NCBI GenBank assembly: GCA_047612385.1 | Contig: JBLGAR010000007.1 | Coordinates: forward strand, 1-64,000 | Origin: JBALVT01 sp047612385 | GTDB lineage: Bacteria > Pseudomonadota > Gammaproteobacteria > Pseudomonadales > Halieaceae | Direction of reading: 5' to 3' | Length of the DNA stretch: 64,000 bases | Shown here: positions 34,153-42,969 of the stretch, piece after piece | How positions within the stretch are numbered: position 1 is the first letter of the stretch | Layout of the letters: every line of letters starts with the position of its first letter | Notes under the pieces: generated by a model | What the model was told of the DNA's origin: nothing | Database searches by the model: none | Seen by the model: the letters and a program-made list of their open reading frames with translations, nothing else | Translations under genes and position numbers: made by a program

Positions 34153-36447
34153 CTACATAGGCATGGAGGCTCGATCATAATTGCTGTATTCCCACCACGG
34201 CGGCAACAAATTACGATATTGGGCAAGGCGGTAACGATGGTCGATAATAAGGGCACTTCCTCGATCATCCATCTGGCGAATAACGCGACCCAGGGCCTGA
34301 TCCACCTTCTGCATTCCCGGGTAGAGGTAGGCATACTCAAATCCACTGCCATAGTGACCCTCGAAATAATCTCTGAGCTGCTCCGTGTCACGATTCACAG
34401 CAGGCAGGCCCACACCCACAACAACGACGCTGCTGAGTTGGTCACCCGGCAAATCAATGCCCTCGCCAAATACGCCGCCGAGAATACAAAAGGCCACTAT
34501 GTCTTGGCGCGACTGCAACTTTTCAAACAGTTCAGCCCGGCCGCTATCACCTTGCTCACGCTCCTGAACCCAATGCGTTCTACCGCTTTGCCAACTCGTG
34601 ATCTCAGCAAGCTTCCCCAGCGCATCGCGCATGTATTGATAGGAGGGGAAGTACACGATGCAATTGCCTGGAACCTCCAGAAACCAGCGAACCAACGCCG
34701 ACGCCAGGTCGCCCAGAGAATTCGCTCGTTGACGGTAACTGGTGTCAATATGCGTGGCGACGGAAACACTCATCTGAGCCGAAGCGAACGGGGACTGCAG
34801 CCGCCTGTAGACTGATTCGGGCCGCACTCCCAAAGAAGATTGCATCCAGCTAGCGGGCGATAGTGTCGCTGAAAATGCCGTTAGCGAATGCAGGATTTCC
34901 TGCTTCTTAGCCAGCAGTCGAGCGGGATTCAGACAATTCAACGTCAAACCGAGGCTCTGCTTACCACTGTCTTTAGCCATCTCAAAGCGAAAGTCGTCGC
35001 CCCAGGTTTCTGCGATACGCAAAAATTGCAGCACAGAAAAGTAAAATTCCAGTAACACGGGCGCGCGATGCAACGCTGAAGCATCTTCCGCCTGGGCCTC
35101 CGAGCAATCGCCCACAAAGCGATTGAGGCAATCCAATAAATCAGACGGTAGATCAGACCGACTGTCAAACGCGGGTTCCTGCCACGACTCCTTTTGCAGG
35201 CCGAGTAAAATACCATTGATTCGATTCAAGGAAGTGGTCAGGGACTTGGGAGATACCGCTTTGGCAGCGAGGAGGTCGCTCTTGGCGAGGTGGACACTGA
35301 ACATCCCGCGTGCTCGTGAGGGCAAGTTGTGAGCTTCGTCGAGCAAAGCTGTCCAGCGATGCCCATCACTTTGGACTAATCCCGAGAGCATTCCGGTGAG
35401 ACCATAAAGATGATGAAGGTCTCCGATGACAACGTCTATCCAGGGCAACAGGTCCAAAGACAATTGATACGGGCACACTTCGAACCGCCGCGCCAACTCG
35501 TCGAGCTCCTCACGTCGCAAAAGTGGCAGCTCAATAGCAGCCAACATTGCCGCGGATAATTTGTCGTAATACCCCAGCGCATAGGGGCATTCCTGACCAT
35601 GGCAAGCCTTTCCCGGCGACAGGCATACTTTGTCCTTGGCCGATAGGCTGATGGCGTTGCCGCGATAGCCGGCCTCTGAAAATATCTTCAATGTGTCCTG
35701 AGCCGTATTTCGGCCCACCGACTTTGCCGTTAGGAACGCAACACGATCATGCTTATCCGTCGCCAGAGCTTTGAGTGCAGGAAATAACACCGCAGCAGTT
35801 TTACCAATTCCGGTGGGTGCCTCAACCACCAGCTGGCCGTTTTGATCGATACACTTGTAAACGAGCTCGGCAATATCTCGCTGTCCATCACGAAACTCCC
35901 GATACGGGAACTCAAGCGCCTTCAGGCTTAGATCTCTTTCCGTGCGTTTTCGCAAAACTGCATCGCGCCAATTCGAAAATTTCTCTATCGTCTCGGCAAG
36001 GAACGCTTCCAGTTCGCCCCGGGAGTAAACCTGCTCCAGAGATATCTCTAGCTCGGTATCTATGTTGAACCAGGTTAAGCGCACTTCCAGCGCAGGTAGA
36101 TCTTCGGCAATGGCAATCATTGCTCCATACAATCGCGCCTGGGACATATGCACGCGAGTAATCGACTCCGGAATGGTATCTGGGTGCACCCTACAGGTTT
36201 TGATTTCCTCGACGTAACCGCCGGCAGCATCATAGCCGTCTGCCCTACCGCGCAATAAAAAATGCTCATCCGCCTGATACTGCACCGGGTACTCACTGGC
36301 GTAGCTGGCAGGTCGCGCCCGAAACAGCTTCTGATGCCCCTGGGTGCCCTGCACGCCAGTGGGAGAGGGTTTGAACCGAAAATCTATGTCTCCGGTTCTG
36401 TGAACAAACACAGCGAGGTCGCGAACACTGACCGTCAACTCAGGCAT
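34153..36447 (-). CDS. Iron-sulfur XPD/DinG-family helicase with N-terminal Cas4-like nuclease motif
   Basis: The 764-residue protein combines two parts. Residues 60-110 hold a PD-(D/E)XK pattern of Cas4/RecB type: D70 in RGRADG, E81 and K83 in EEIK, and Q103 with Y107 in QARLY. From about 185 it is a superfamily 2 helicase: Walker A APTGIGKT at 210-217, four cysteines C275, C282, C287 and C325 placed as in the XPD iron-sulfur cluster, DEAH at 370-373, and a C-terminal VIRQMDDRGS motif VI. The ATG overlaps the FAN1 stop by eight bases (a TTG seven codons upstream is an alternative). Likely acts with FAN1 in repair. Confidence 0.85.
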   Translation of the reverse strand: MPELTVSVRDLAVFVHRTGDIDFRFKPSPTGVQGTQGHQKLFRARPASYASEYPVQYQADEHFLLRGRADGYDAAGGYVEEIKTCRVHPDTIPESITRVHMSQARLYGAMIAIAEDLPALEVRLTWFNIDTELEISLEQVYSRGELEAFLAETIEKFSNWRDAVLRKRTERDLSLKALEFPYREFRDGQRDIAELVYKCIDQNGQLVVEAPTGIGKTAAVLFPALKALATDKHDRVAFLTAKSVGRNTAQDTLKIFSEAGYRGNAISLSAKDKVCLSPGKACHGQECPYALGYYDKLSAAMLAAIELPLLRREELDELARRFEVCPYQLSLDLLPWIDVVIGDLHHLYGLTGMLSGLVQSDGHRWTALLDEAHNLPSRARGMFSVHLAKSDLLAAKAVSPKSLTTSLNRINGILLGLQKESWQEPAFDSRSDLPSDLLDCLNRFVGDCSEAQAEDASALHRAPVLLEFYFSVLQFLRIAETWGDDFRFEMAKDSGKQSLGLTLNCLNPARLLAKKQEILHSLTAFSATLSPASWMQSSLGVRPESVYRRLQSPFASAQMSVSVATHIDTSYRQRANSLGDLASALVRWFLEVPGNCIVYFPSYQYMRDALGKLAEITSWQSGRTHWVQEREQGDSGRAELFEKLQSRQDIVAFCILGGVFGEGIDLPGDQLSSVVVVGVGLPAVNRDTEQLRDYFEGHYGSGFEYAYLYPGMQKVDQALGRVIRQMDDRGSALIIDHRYRLAQYRNLLPPWWEYSNYDRASMPM

Positions 36448-38116
36448 CTGACCAGACAACCCAGGCAACTTTCGCAGGAATATTATGGCTGAAGAAATAT
36501 CGTAACCAGCGCCTCTGATTGTCCTGAAGTCGATCTCCAGGGCCTTTAACTTCTATCATGGCGTATTCGCCGGGTTTATCTCCGAAGGCTATGAGATCTG
36601 GAAACCCGTTACGATTCTCTTTCGGATCAAAAAGCTGTCGCTCCCATATCGCCAGCAGATGTTCCCCGGGAATCACAGATAATGCTTTATCTTGTATCGC
36701 AGCACTAACCTTGTAGTAATCGGTCCAGCGACATTGATAGCCTTGAAAGCGGTCGCGAGCGCGATTGAGTTCGAGGCGCAAATCTGCAGCCCGTAATTCA
36801 TCGAGTCTGCCACCAATCTCCATCGCCCTGTTTTTAGAAAAAGTACCGTCATACATGTCGGTGGGAACACTTTGATAAGGGTTGTGGAAAACGCCGCTAA
36901 CTTCACAAAATATTTGTTCCCAAAAAGCCAAGCCAAACAAGGTGTTCATCAGCGCGTTTTCCACAAAATGCACCTCGGACCATTGTCCGCTAAGGTACTG
37001 TGCGACGTCGCGCTCGACAGAAGCGCTTTGCGGGATAGTGAGCTGCATCTCATCAAAGGTATCGCGTGTCTTGGGACGCTTCGCTCCCCCTATTTTTCGA
37101 AGCACTCTGGCCTGAATTCGTTGAGCCGTCTCTAATTCAGCTTCACATAAAGGGTCAGCTTGCATATCCGTGCAAAGCTTTGCCGCATTTTCCCAGTCAC
37201 CGTTCGACTCGCAGATGCGCGCCATGCGCTCGCGCGCAGGGTGATTTTTGCAGTGCCGGTAAACCTCCAAGGCAAGCGCAGTGCTGGCGCATCGCTCCAA
37301 TTCTCTTGCCACCCGAAGGCACAAACGTTCCCAGCGCCGAACACTGGAATCATGTTCAATGGTCGTATTGAGGATCTGCTCGGCGAGAGCTACGATTTCA
37401 TCGCGTCGATCCAATTTCGGAACTTGGTAATAAACATCACTCACTACTCGACATGCCAGATATTCCTCAATGGCAGCTCGTGATTCAAAGAAGCGCTGGT
37501 TGCGATCCAGAACATAGGGATAGTAAGTCATCAGTCCTAAATCGCTAAGTACAAAATCAGTCAGACTCTGATACCCATTGCCAAAAAACAATAGCTGCAA
37601 TAGATCGACAAATTCTCTTCCATGGATCAGCAGCAAGTCGCCATCTATGACAGCAAAAATGCAGTCGTAGTGGGCTTGGGATGTCAGCCCCAGAGCTTGG
37701 ATACTCTCGAGTAGCTGCTCTTTACGGCATTGGCTGGGGATATCCAGTCGTTTCCCGAAAGCCGTTAGCAGCTCCGATTTAGTGCACAGACTTGCCAGGT
37801 CAGAAACCGAACAGCTTTCGACATTTGATGCCAGGCCTCGGGCAATGAGCGCATGCACTGGCATGTAGAGATCGCCTATTTCTTCATAGCGGAGTTTCGC
37901 TAATCTAAAAACCGGACCGACGCGACACACTAATCTGACAAACAAACACTGCGAAGCGTGATCCAAAGCTCGTATCTTGCCGAGGAACCTGTGCTCGTCG
38001 GCAGTGAGTAAATCTGCATACTGTGCTTCGACCGTGTCACACAGTACAAAAAAATTGTCCCTGTAGTAATGCGGCACGAGTTCCGGCACGGCGTTAATAT
38101 TTGAAACTGTGGCCAT
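36440..38116 (-). CDS. fan1: Bacterial FAN1-type structure-specific nuclease (VRR-NUC domain)
   Basis: The 558-residue protein matches bacterial FAN1, a 5'-flap and crosslink-unhooking nuclease. The C-terminal VRR-NUC domain shows E386 (HFVENAL), LFGLAFWEQIF, GVFHNPYQSVPTDMY, D507 (PDL), E522 and K524 (IEVKGPGDRL) and Q534, the complete catalytic set. The middle (about 250-340) is helical, like the TPR region, and the N-terminal part corresponds to the SAP/DNA-binding region; no UBZ finger is present, as expected in bacteria. It is the first gene of a two-gene unit with the iron-sulfur helicase. Confidence 0.9.
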   Translation of the reverse strand: MATVSNINAVPELVPHYYRDNFFVLCDTVEAQYADLLTADEHRFLGKIRALDHASQCLFVRLVCRVGPVFRLAKLRYEEIGDLYMPVHALIARGLASNVESCSVSDLASLCTKSELLTAFGKRLDIPSQCRKEQLLESIQALGLTSQAHYDCIFAVIDGDLLLIHGREFVDLLQLLFFGNGYQSLTDFVLSDLGLMTYYPYVLDRNQRFFESRAAIEEYLACRVVSDVYYQVPKLDRRDEIVALAEQILNTTIEHDSSVRRWERLCLRVARELERCASTALALEVYRHCKNHPARERMARICESNGDWENAAKLCTDMQADPLCEAELETAQRIQARVLRKIGGAKRPKTRDTFDEMQLTIPQSASVERDVAQYLSGQWSEVHFVENALMNTLFGLAFWEQIFCEVSGVFHNPYQSVPTDMYDGTFSKNRAMEIGGRLDELRAADLRLELNRARDRFQGYQCRWTDYYKVSAAIQDKALSVIPGEHLLAIWERQLFDPKENRNGFPDLIAFGDKPGEYAMIEVKGPGDRLQDNQRRWLRYFFSHNIPAKVAWVVWSDA

Positions 38117-38170
38117 GGAACTAATCCGAAAATCGTTGAGTTGTTGAACAGTAATATACTAATGGATGTC

Positions 38171-38182
38171 GACAGCGCTGTC
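38171..38182. promoter_or_regulatory. Palindrome in the fan1/nhaC intergenic region
   Basis: GACAGCGCTGTC is a perfect 12-base palindrome, flanked by GTC and CCGAC so that the dyad can extend. It lies 55 bases upstream of fan1 and about 140 bases upstream of nhaC, and may be an operator. It does not match LexA (CTGT-N8-ACAG). Confidence 0.3.
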
Positions 38183-38319
38183 CCGACTGTTCCAATGTCG
38201 CGCTGTACCGAAGCCCTCTTTTCGGGCATTCTTCATGGCAATAAGTAAAATACAACTTAACCTCCAGAAACGACCTCGGATTAAATCGTCGATTGTAGTT
38301 GACGCAGGAGCAGCAGATC

Positions 38320-39810
38320 TTGAACGACCCCAAGCAGCCACAATTACAGCTCAATCTGGCCCTTGCGCTGTGCCCCATCATTATTTTAGTGGCACTGCTG
38401 GCCTGCTCTGTCTACTTGTTTGGCTCGGACGCGTCCTACGGCGCAAACCAAATCGCCCTGGTAATGGCAACCTGCGTTGCGGCGCTGGTAGGTCGCAGGC
38501 TTGGGCTGCCGTGGAAGACAGCCCAAGAGGGCATCATTATGGGTATCGGAGTTGGCTTGGGGCCTACGCTGATATTACTTTCTGTGGGAATGCTAATCGG
38601 CACATGGATTTTAAGCGGTACCGTTCCCACAATGATTTACTACGGCGTGCAATTTCTCAATCCAGCCATTTTTTACGCTGCAAGCGCGCTCATCTGCGCC
38701 ATGGTTGCAATCAGCATTGGCAGCTCCTGGACGGTAGCGGGAACATTGGGAATAGGGCTAATGGGCATCTCAAGCAGCTTTGAGCTCTCACCGGCCATCA
38801 CCGCCGGAGCAATCATCTCCGGTGCCTATTTCGGAGACAAACTTTCCCCGATGTCCGATACCACCAACCTTGCCTCAGCGGCAACGGGCGTTGATTTATT
38901 CGACCACATTCGCCATATGCTGTGGACTACAATTCCCAGCTTCACAATAGCGCTCGTTATATTCGCACTCATCGGTAGCTCAGACGCATCTACCCCCGAC
39001 GAGATAGAAGCACTTAAGCAGAGCATGCTCAACGAATTTAATCTCGGAGTTCACCTACTCCTGCCCCTGGTGGTAATGCTGGTACTCATTTACAAGCGCT
39101 TCCCAGCGTACCCCTCTATCGTCATTAGCGCCCTGACTGGAGCCGTATTTGCGTTGGTATTTCAACCCGATTCGGTAGTCATGCTAGCGGGCGATGTAGA
39201 GGGCTTGAGCAAACCTTTTGTTTTGATGAAAGGTATTTGGATCAGTCTGTTTGATGGATACAGCTCCACCAGCGGCAACAAATTTCTCGACGACTTGCTG
39301 AGCAAGGGCGGCATGAGCAGTATGCTCAATACGGTTTGGCTGATTATCTGCGCTTTGGGATTTGGCGGTGTGATGGAAAAAACAGGGATTCTTCAGTACT
39401 TGCTCAACCTTGCGCTGAAAGGTGTGAAGAGTAATGGATCGCTAATACTCACCACTGTTGGCACTTGCATCAGCACCAATATTCTCGCGGCAGATCAGTT
39501 TATTTCAGTTGCACTGCCGGGCAGAATGTTCAAAGACGAATATCAGCGTCGAGGTCTATCGGCGCTAAACCTTTCTCGCACCTTGGAAGATTCTGCGACG
39601 CTGACCTCTGCACTCATTCCCTGGAACACGTGCGGGGCTTATATGTCAGCCACCCTGGGTGTCGCGACCTTTAGCTACGCACCCTTCGCATTTTTCAATT
39701 ATCTATGCCCTCTGATCGCCGTCATCTACGGCTTTAGCAATATTGCTCAAAAGCCTCTCGAAGAGGATATTGAGCCCACGGTAGAGCAGACAAAAGCAGA
39801 TCTAGTGTGA
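38320..39810 (+). CDS. nhaC: Na+/H+ antiporter, NhaC family
   Basis: A 496-residue inner-membrane transporter with about eleven hydrophobic segments. SIGSSWTVAGTLGIGLMGI, GAIISGAYFGDKLSPMSDTTNLASAATG and NILAADQFISVALPGRMF are strong NhaC blocks. It should exchange sodium for protons, fitting a marine habitat. I choose the TTG at 38320 with AGGAG nine bases upstream; another TTG lies at 38299. The stop overlaps the thioesterase start (GTGA). Confidence 0.88.
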   Translation: MNDPKQPQLQLNLALALCPIIILVALLACSVYLFGSDASYGANQIALVMATCVAALVGRRLGLPWKTAQEGIIMGIGVGLGPTLILLSVGMLIGTWILSGTVPTMIYYGVQFLNPAIFYAASALICAMVAISIGSSWTVAGTLGIGLMGISSSFELSPAITAGAIISGAYFGDKLSPMSDTTNLASAATGVDLFDHIRHMLWTTIPSFTIALVIFALIGSSDASTPDEIEALKQSMLNEFNLGVHLLLPLVVMLVLIYKRFPAYPSIVISALTGAVFALVFQPDSVVMLAGDVEGLSKPFVLMKGIWISLFDGYSSTSGNKFLDDLLSKGGMSSMLNTVWLIICALGFGGVMEKTGILQYLLNLALKGVKSNGSLILTTVGTCISTNILAADQFISVALPGRMFKDEYQRRGLSALNLSRTLEDSATLTSALIPWNTCGAYMSATLGVATFSYAPFAFFNYLCPLIAVIYGFSNIAQKPLEEDIEPTVEQTKADLV

Positions 39811-40283
39811 GTTCTTCTGTGGTGCAAGATTCAGCACAGTTGTGGGATCACCCCGAACCCTTCATTTTTGAAACTTCGGTAAAGCCCGAAGATATCGACG
39901 GACTCAATCACACCAACAATACGGTCTACGTAAAATGGTGTGAGCAGGTGGCCTGGGCGCACTCGGTTTCTCTGGGACTGGATCTGGATGCCTACCGCGC
40001 AGTGGATCGCGCCATGGTCATCACTTACAGTGAGTATCACTATCTTGCCGCCTCACACGAGGGGGAGCAGGTTGCAGTGGCTACCTGGATTACGCAGTGG
40101 GACCGAAAATTAACCATGGTGCGGGAGTTTCAGGTGATTCGTCACAGCGATGGCGCAACATTGCTGCGCGCCGGGATGCGGTTTGCCTGCATCGAGTTAT
40201 CCAACGGACGACCGCGCAGACTACCCCAGCAATTTATTGATGGTTACGGACCAGCAGTGCTGACCCAGCAGAGCGAGCAGTAA
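39807..40283 (+). CDS. Acyl-CoA thioesterase, hot-dog fold (4HBT family)
   Basis: The 158-residue protein has the 4HBT motif as DIDGLNHTNNTVYVKWCEQVAW near residue 30, including the conserved aspartate and HxNN. These enzymes hydrolyse acyl-CoA thioesters; the substrate is not evident. GTG start overlapping nhaC by four bases, so it is co-translated with the antiporter. Convergent with epmA, 19 bases apart. Confidence 0.8.
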   Translation: MSSSVVQDSAQLWDHPEPFIFETSVKPEDIDGLNHTNNTVYVKWCEQVAWAHSVSLGLDLDAYRAVDRAMVITYSEYHYLAASHEGEQVAVATWITQWDRKLTMVREFQVIRHSDGATLLRAGMRFACIELSNGRPRRLPQQFIDGYGPAVLTQQSEQ

Positions 40284-40302
40284 CAGTCTCTCGCTCAAGC
40301 AG

Positions 40303-41277
40303 TCAGCAACGACTCCAATCAAATGTAAGTACCTCGCGGATATCACGCGTATTGGTCGCAACCATCAACAAACGGTCAATCCCAAGCGCGACACCACTAC
40401 ACGCTGGCAAGCCGTGATCCATTGCCGCTAGAAGTAACTCATCCAGAGGTCGCACCAATTGCCCAAGCTTTTTACGCCGGACATTGTCGGCGACGAATCG
40501 AGCTCGCTGCTCTTTCGCATCGGTCAATTCACAATATCCGTTAGCAAGCTCTAGCCCATTGATGTAGAGCTCGAAACGCTGCCCAACGTCTACTCCTCCC
40601 GAGGACACTATTTGCGACAAAGCAGCTTGGGACGCCGGGTAATCGTAGACAAAGCACATCCCCAGTTCGGCGATTGCGGGCTCTATCAAGTGACTCATCA
40701 ACAAGTCCAGCCACAAATCGCGATCGGTCGAACGAAAATTGACTTCAATCTGGTCCCGAGCGAGGCTCTCAAGGTCAGCATTCGAGGCGACAAAGGGATC
40801 AATTTTTAGGAACTCCAAAAATAGCTCGCGATAACTAAAACGCCTGATCTCCTGCACACCCAGGGCGCCCTGCACCAGCTGCCCAAGCGCCTCCATCATC
40901 TGGTGGTGATCAAATCCAGGCTGATACCACTCCAATAAAGAAAATTCTGGATTGTGGCGGCTCCCAGCCTCTCCATCTCGAAATGCTTTGGAAATTTGAT
41001 AAATCGAACCGATGCCAGTCGATAGCATCCGCTTCATCGCGTATTCAGGGGAAGTTTGCAGGTACCTTTGCTTATCGACGGAACTGCCTCTAGACACACA
41101 AAGAGGCTCTATTGCGGGATCGGTCACTCCCGTTGCGCACAGCAACGGAGTCTCAACTTCAAGTATATGACGTGCGAGAAAAAAAGCGCGGATGTTTGCT
41201 AACAGTGTTGCTCTGGCTCGAAGAGCACTCTGATTTGCACCGGGCGTCCAGCTGGGCAGATCAGGACTTTCCTGCAC
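40303..41277 (-). CDS. epmA: EF-P lysine-34 beta-lysyltransferase EpmA
   Basis: EpmA (PoxA/GenX), a truncated class II lysyl-tRNA synthetase relative, attaches (R)-beta-lysine to EF-P. The protein has LEVETPLLCATGVTDPAIEP, TSPEYAMKRMLSTGIGSIYQISKAFRDGEAGSRHNPEFSLLEWY and the end block GLELANGYCELTDAKEQ with GVALGIDRLLM. No anticodon-binding domain. A GTG at 41277 gives 324 residues, matching E. coli (325), with GGGGAG upstream; an ATG at 41322 would lengthen the overlap with efp to 62 bases. Directly downstream of its substrate gene efp. Confidence 0.92.
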   Translation of the reverse strand: MQESPDLPSWTPGANQSALRARATLLANIRAFFLARHILEVETPLLCATGVTDPAIEPLCVSRGSSVDKQRYLQTSPEYAMKRMLSTGIGSIYQISKAFRDGEAGSRHNPEFSLLEWYQPGFDHHQMMEALGQLVQGALGVQEIRRFSYRELFLEFLKIDPFVASNADLESLARDQIEVNFRSTDRDLWLDLLMSHLIEPAIAELGMCFVYDYPASQAALSQIVSSGGVDVGQRFELYINGLELANGYCELTDAKEQRARFVADNVRRKKLGQLVRPLDELLLAAMDHGLPACSGVALGIDRLLMVATNTRDIREVLTFDWSRC

Positions 41278-41830
41278 GCCCCTGGTACTCCCCGGTGCGA
41301 GTATCGATTCGGATGACCTCACCCTGATTCAAAAACAGCGGCACTCGAACAACTGCACCCGTGCTAAGAGTGGCGGGTTTCGAGCCACCCTGAGCAGTGT
41401 CTCCCTTTAGACCCGGATCTGTTTCCACCACCTCCAACTCAACAAAGTTGGCTGGGGCCACCGACAAGGGTGTGCCATTGAACAGGGTGACGTCATAAGT
41501 ATCCTGCTCCTTCAACCAGAGCTTGGCATCTTCTATCGCATTGGCATCTGCCTGATGCTGCTCAAAGGTATTGGGTTCCATGAAATACCAAAATTCACCA
41601 TCGGTGTAGAGGTATTCCATACTCTGTTCCATGACGTCAGCAGCTTCAATGTTATCGCCAGACTTGAAGGTTCTCTCCCATACGCGACCCGTCTTCAGAT
41701 TGCGCAATCGCACGCGAGCGAAAGCCTGACCCTTACCCGGCTTTACAAATTCATTTTCAAGGATGCTACAGGGATCTCCGTCCAACATTACTTTCAGACC
41801 CGAGCGGAAATCATTGGTAGAATACGCCAT
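41261..41830 (-). CDS. efp: Elongation factor P
   Basis: EF-P rescues ribosomes stalled at polyproline. The 189-residue protein starts MAYSTNDFRSGLKVMLDGDPCSILENEF and has the modified loop VKPGKGQAF, where K33 is equivalent to E. coli K34, the residue beta-lysylated by EpmA. The end block GEVIRIDTRTGEYQGRA is typical. The ATG at 41830 is preferred; the open frame continues upstream without family similarity. Its start lies 35 bases from that of epmB, which runs the other way. Confidence 0.96.
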   Translation of the reverse strand: MAYSTNDFRSGLKVMLDGDPCSILENEFVKPGKGQAFARVRLRNLKTGRVWERTFKSGDNIEAADVMEQSMEYLYTDGEFWYFMEPNTFEQHQADANAIEDAKLWLKEQDTYDVTLFNGTPLSVAPANFVELEVVETDPGLKGDTAQGGSKPATLSTGAVVRVPLFLNQGEVIRIDTRTGEYQGRAGKS

Positions 41831-41865
41831 TACTCTCTCTTTTTGCTGATCTACAAAGGCGGCCA

Positions 41866-42879
41866 ATGATACCCCACACTGATGCTCAATGGCAGACCTT
41901 ACCTTGGCAGGTGGAAATGCGGAACGCCATTCGAAGTTCAGCTGAACTGCGGGAATTCCTGGCACTGGAACACGATGATGCCTTCGAGGACAGCTGTGCC
42001 GCAAAGGACTTTCCGGTACTCGTACCCAAGCCATATGCCCGGCGCATGAAACCGGGAGACCCACACGACCCTCTGCTGTTGCAGGTACTGGGGTCAGGCG
42101 CTGAATTATCCAGCCCTTCGGACTACGCCCTGGACCCCTTACAGGAAGGGGACAAAAATCCTCTACCAGGACTGATACATAAATATCATGGACGAGTACT
42201 GCTGATTGCGGCCTCGGGTTGCGCCGTAAACTGTCGTTATTGCTTTCGGCGTCATTTTGACTACAGCGCAAATAGCCCCTCCAGAGCACATTGGCCGGAT
42301 ACCTTAAGCTACATCGAAAAAGACTCAAGCATCAGCGAAGTGATTCTCAGTGGCGGTGATCCGCTGTTATTGCCCGACAACATTATCGCCGAACTGATCG
42401 GACAGATTGCATCTATCGGGCATATCAAGCGATTGCGTATACACACCCGCCTCCCTGTTGTACTGCCCGCCAGAATAACCCCTGAGCTGTGTGAAATACT
42501 TTCAGAATCACGATTCAGGCCTGTGATGGTCATTCATTGCAACCATCCCAATGAAGTGGATGATGCCTTGCGCGACGCGATCGATCACTTAAGCAGTGCC
42601 GGCGTCACAGTGCTGAACCAATCTGTACTATTGGCCGGTGTAAACGATGATCCACAGTGTCTGGCCGAGCTCAGCGAGGCGCTTTTTGAAACGGGGGTTA
42701 TGCCCTACTATCTACACATGCTCGACAAAGTGCGAGGCGCAGCGCATTTCGCGGTACCCGAGGCTCGCGCACTGGACATATATCGCCAACTTATCAGCCT
42801 CAGCTCAGGATATTTGGTTCCGAGACTAGTAAGGGAGTGCCCCAACCAGCCCTCCAAGGTACCCCTTTCACCCTATTAG
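41866..42879 (+). CDS. epmB: EF-P (R)-beta-lysylation protein EpmB (lysine 2,3-aminomutase family)
   Basis: EpmB is a radical SAM and PLP enzyme that turns alpha-lysine to beta-lysine for EF-P modification. The 337-residue protein has the iron-sulfur motif CxxxCxxC at C119, C123, C126 (SGCAVNCRYCF), SGGDPLLL, IHTRLPVVLPARI and the PLP region PYYLHMLDKVRGAAHF. Together with efp and epmA on the other side the full modification pathway is local. ATG start after AAAGGCGG. Confidence 0.94.
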   Translation: MIPHTDAQWQTLPWQVEMRNAIRSSAELREFLALEHDDAFEDSCAAKDFPVLVPKPYARRMKPGDPHDPLLLQVLGSGAELSSPSDYALDPLQEGDKNPLPGLIHKYHGRVLLIAASGCAVNCRYCFRRHFDYSANSPSRAHWPDTLSYIEKDSSISEVILSGGDPLLLPDNIIAELIGQIASIGHIKRLRIHTRLPVVLPARITPELCEILSESRFRPVMVIHCNHPNEVDDALRDAIDHLSSAGVTVLNQSVLLAGVNDDPQCLAELSEALFETGVMPYYLHMLDKVRGAAHFAVPEARALDIYRQLISLSSGYLVPRLVRECPNQPSKVPLSPY

Positions 42880-42969
42880 AGAGATTGCAGTGGAAAAAAC
42901 CGTGGTGAATGCGATATTCTTAGGTGCTGTTAGCCACAAAATGCTAACCCTGGATAGAGCCAAGGCAAC

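Noticed and set aside
33673..34815. 380-residue open frame on the plus strand
   Set aside because: It spans antisense to the pntAA start, its promoter region and the helicase 3' end; no family similarity and biased composition. A shadow frame.
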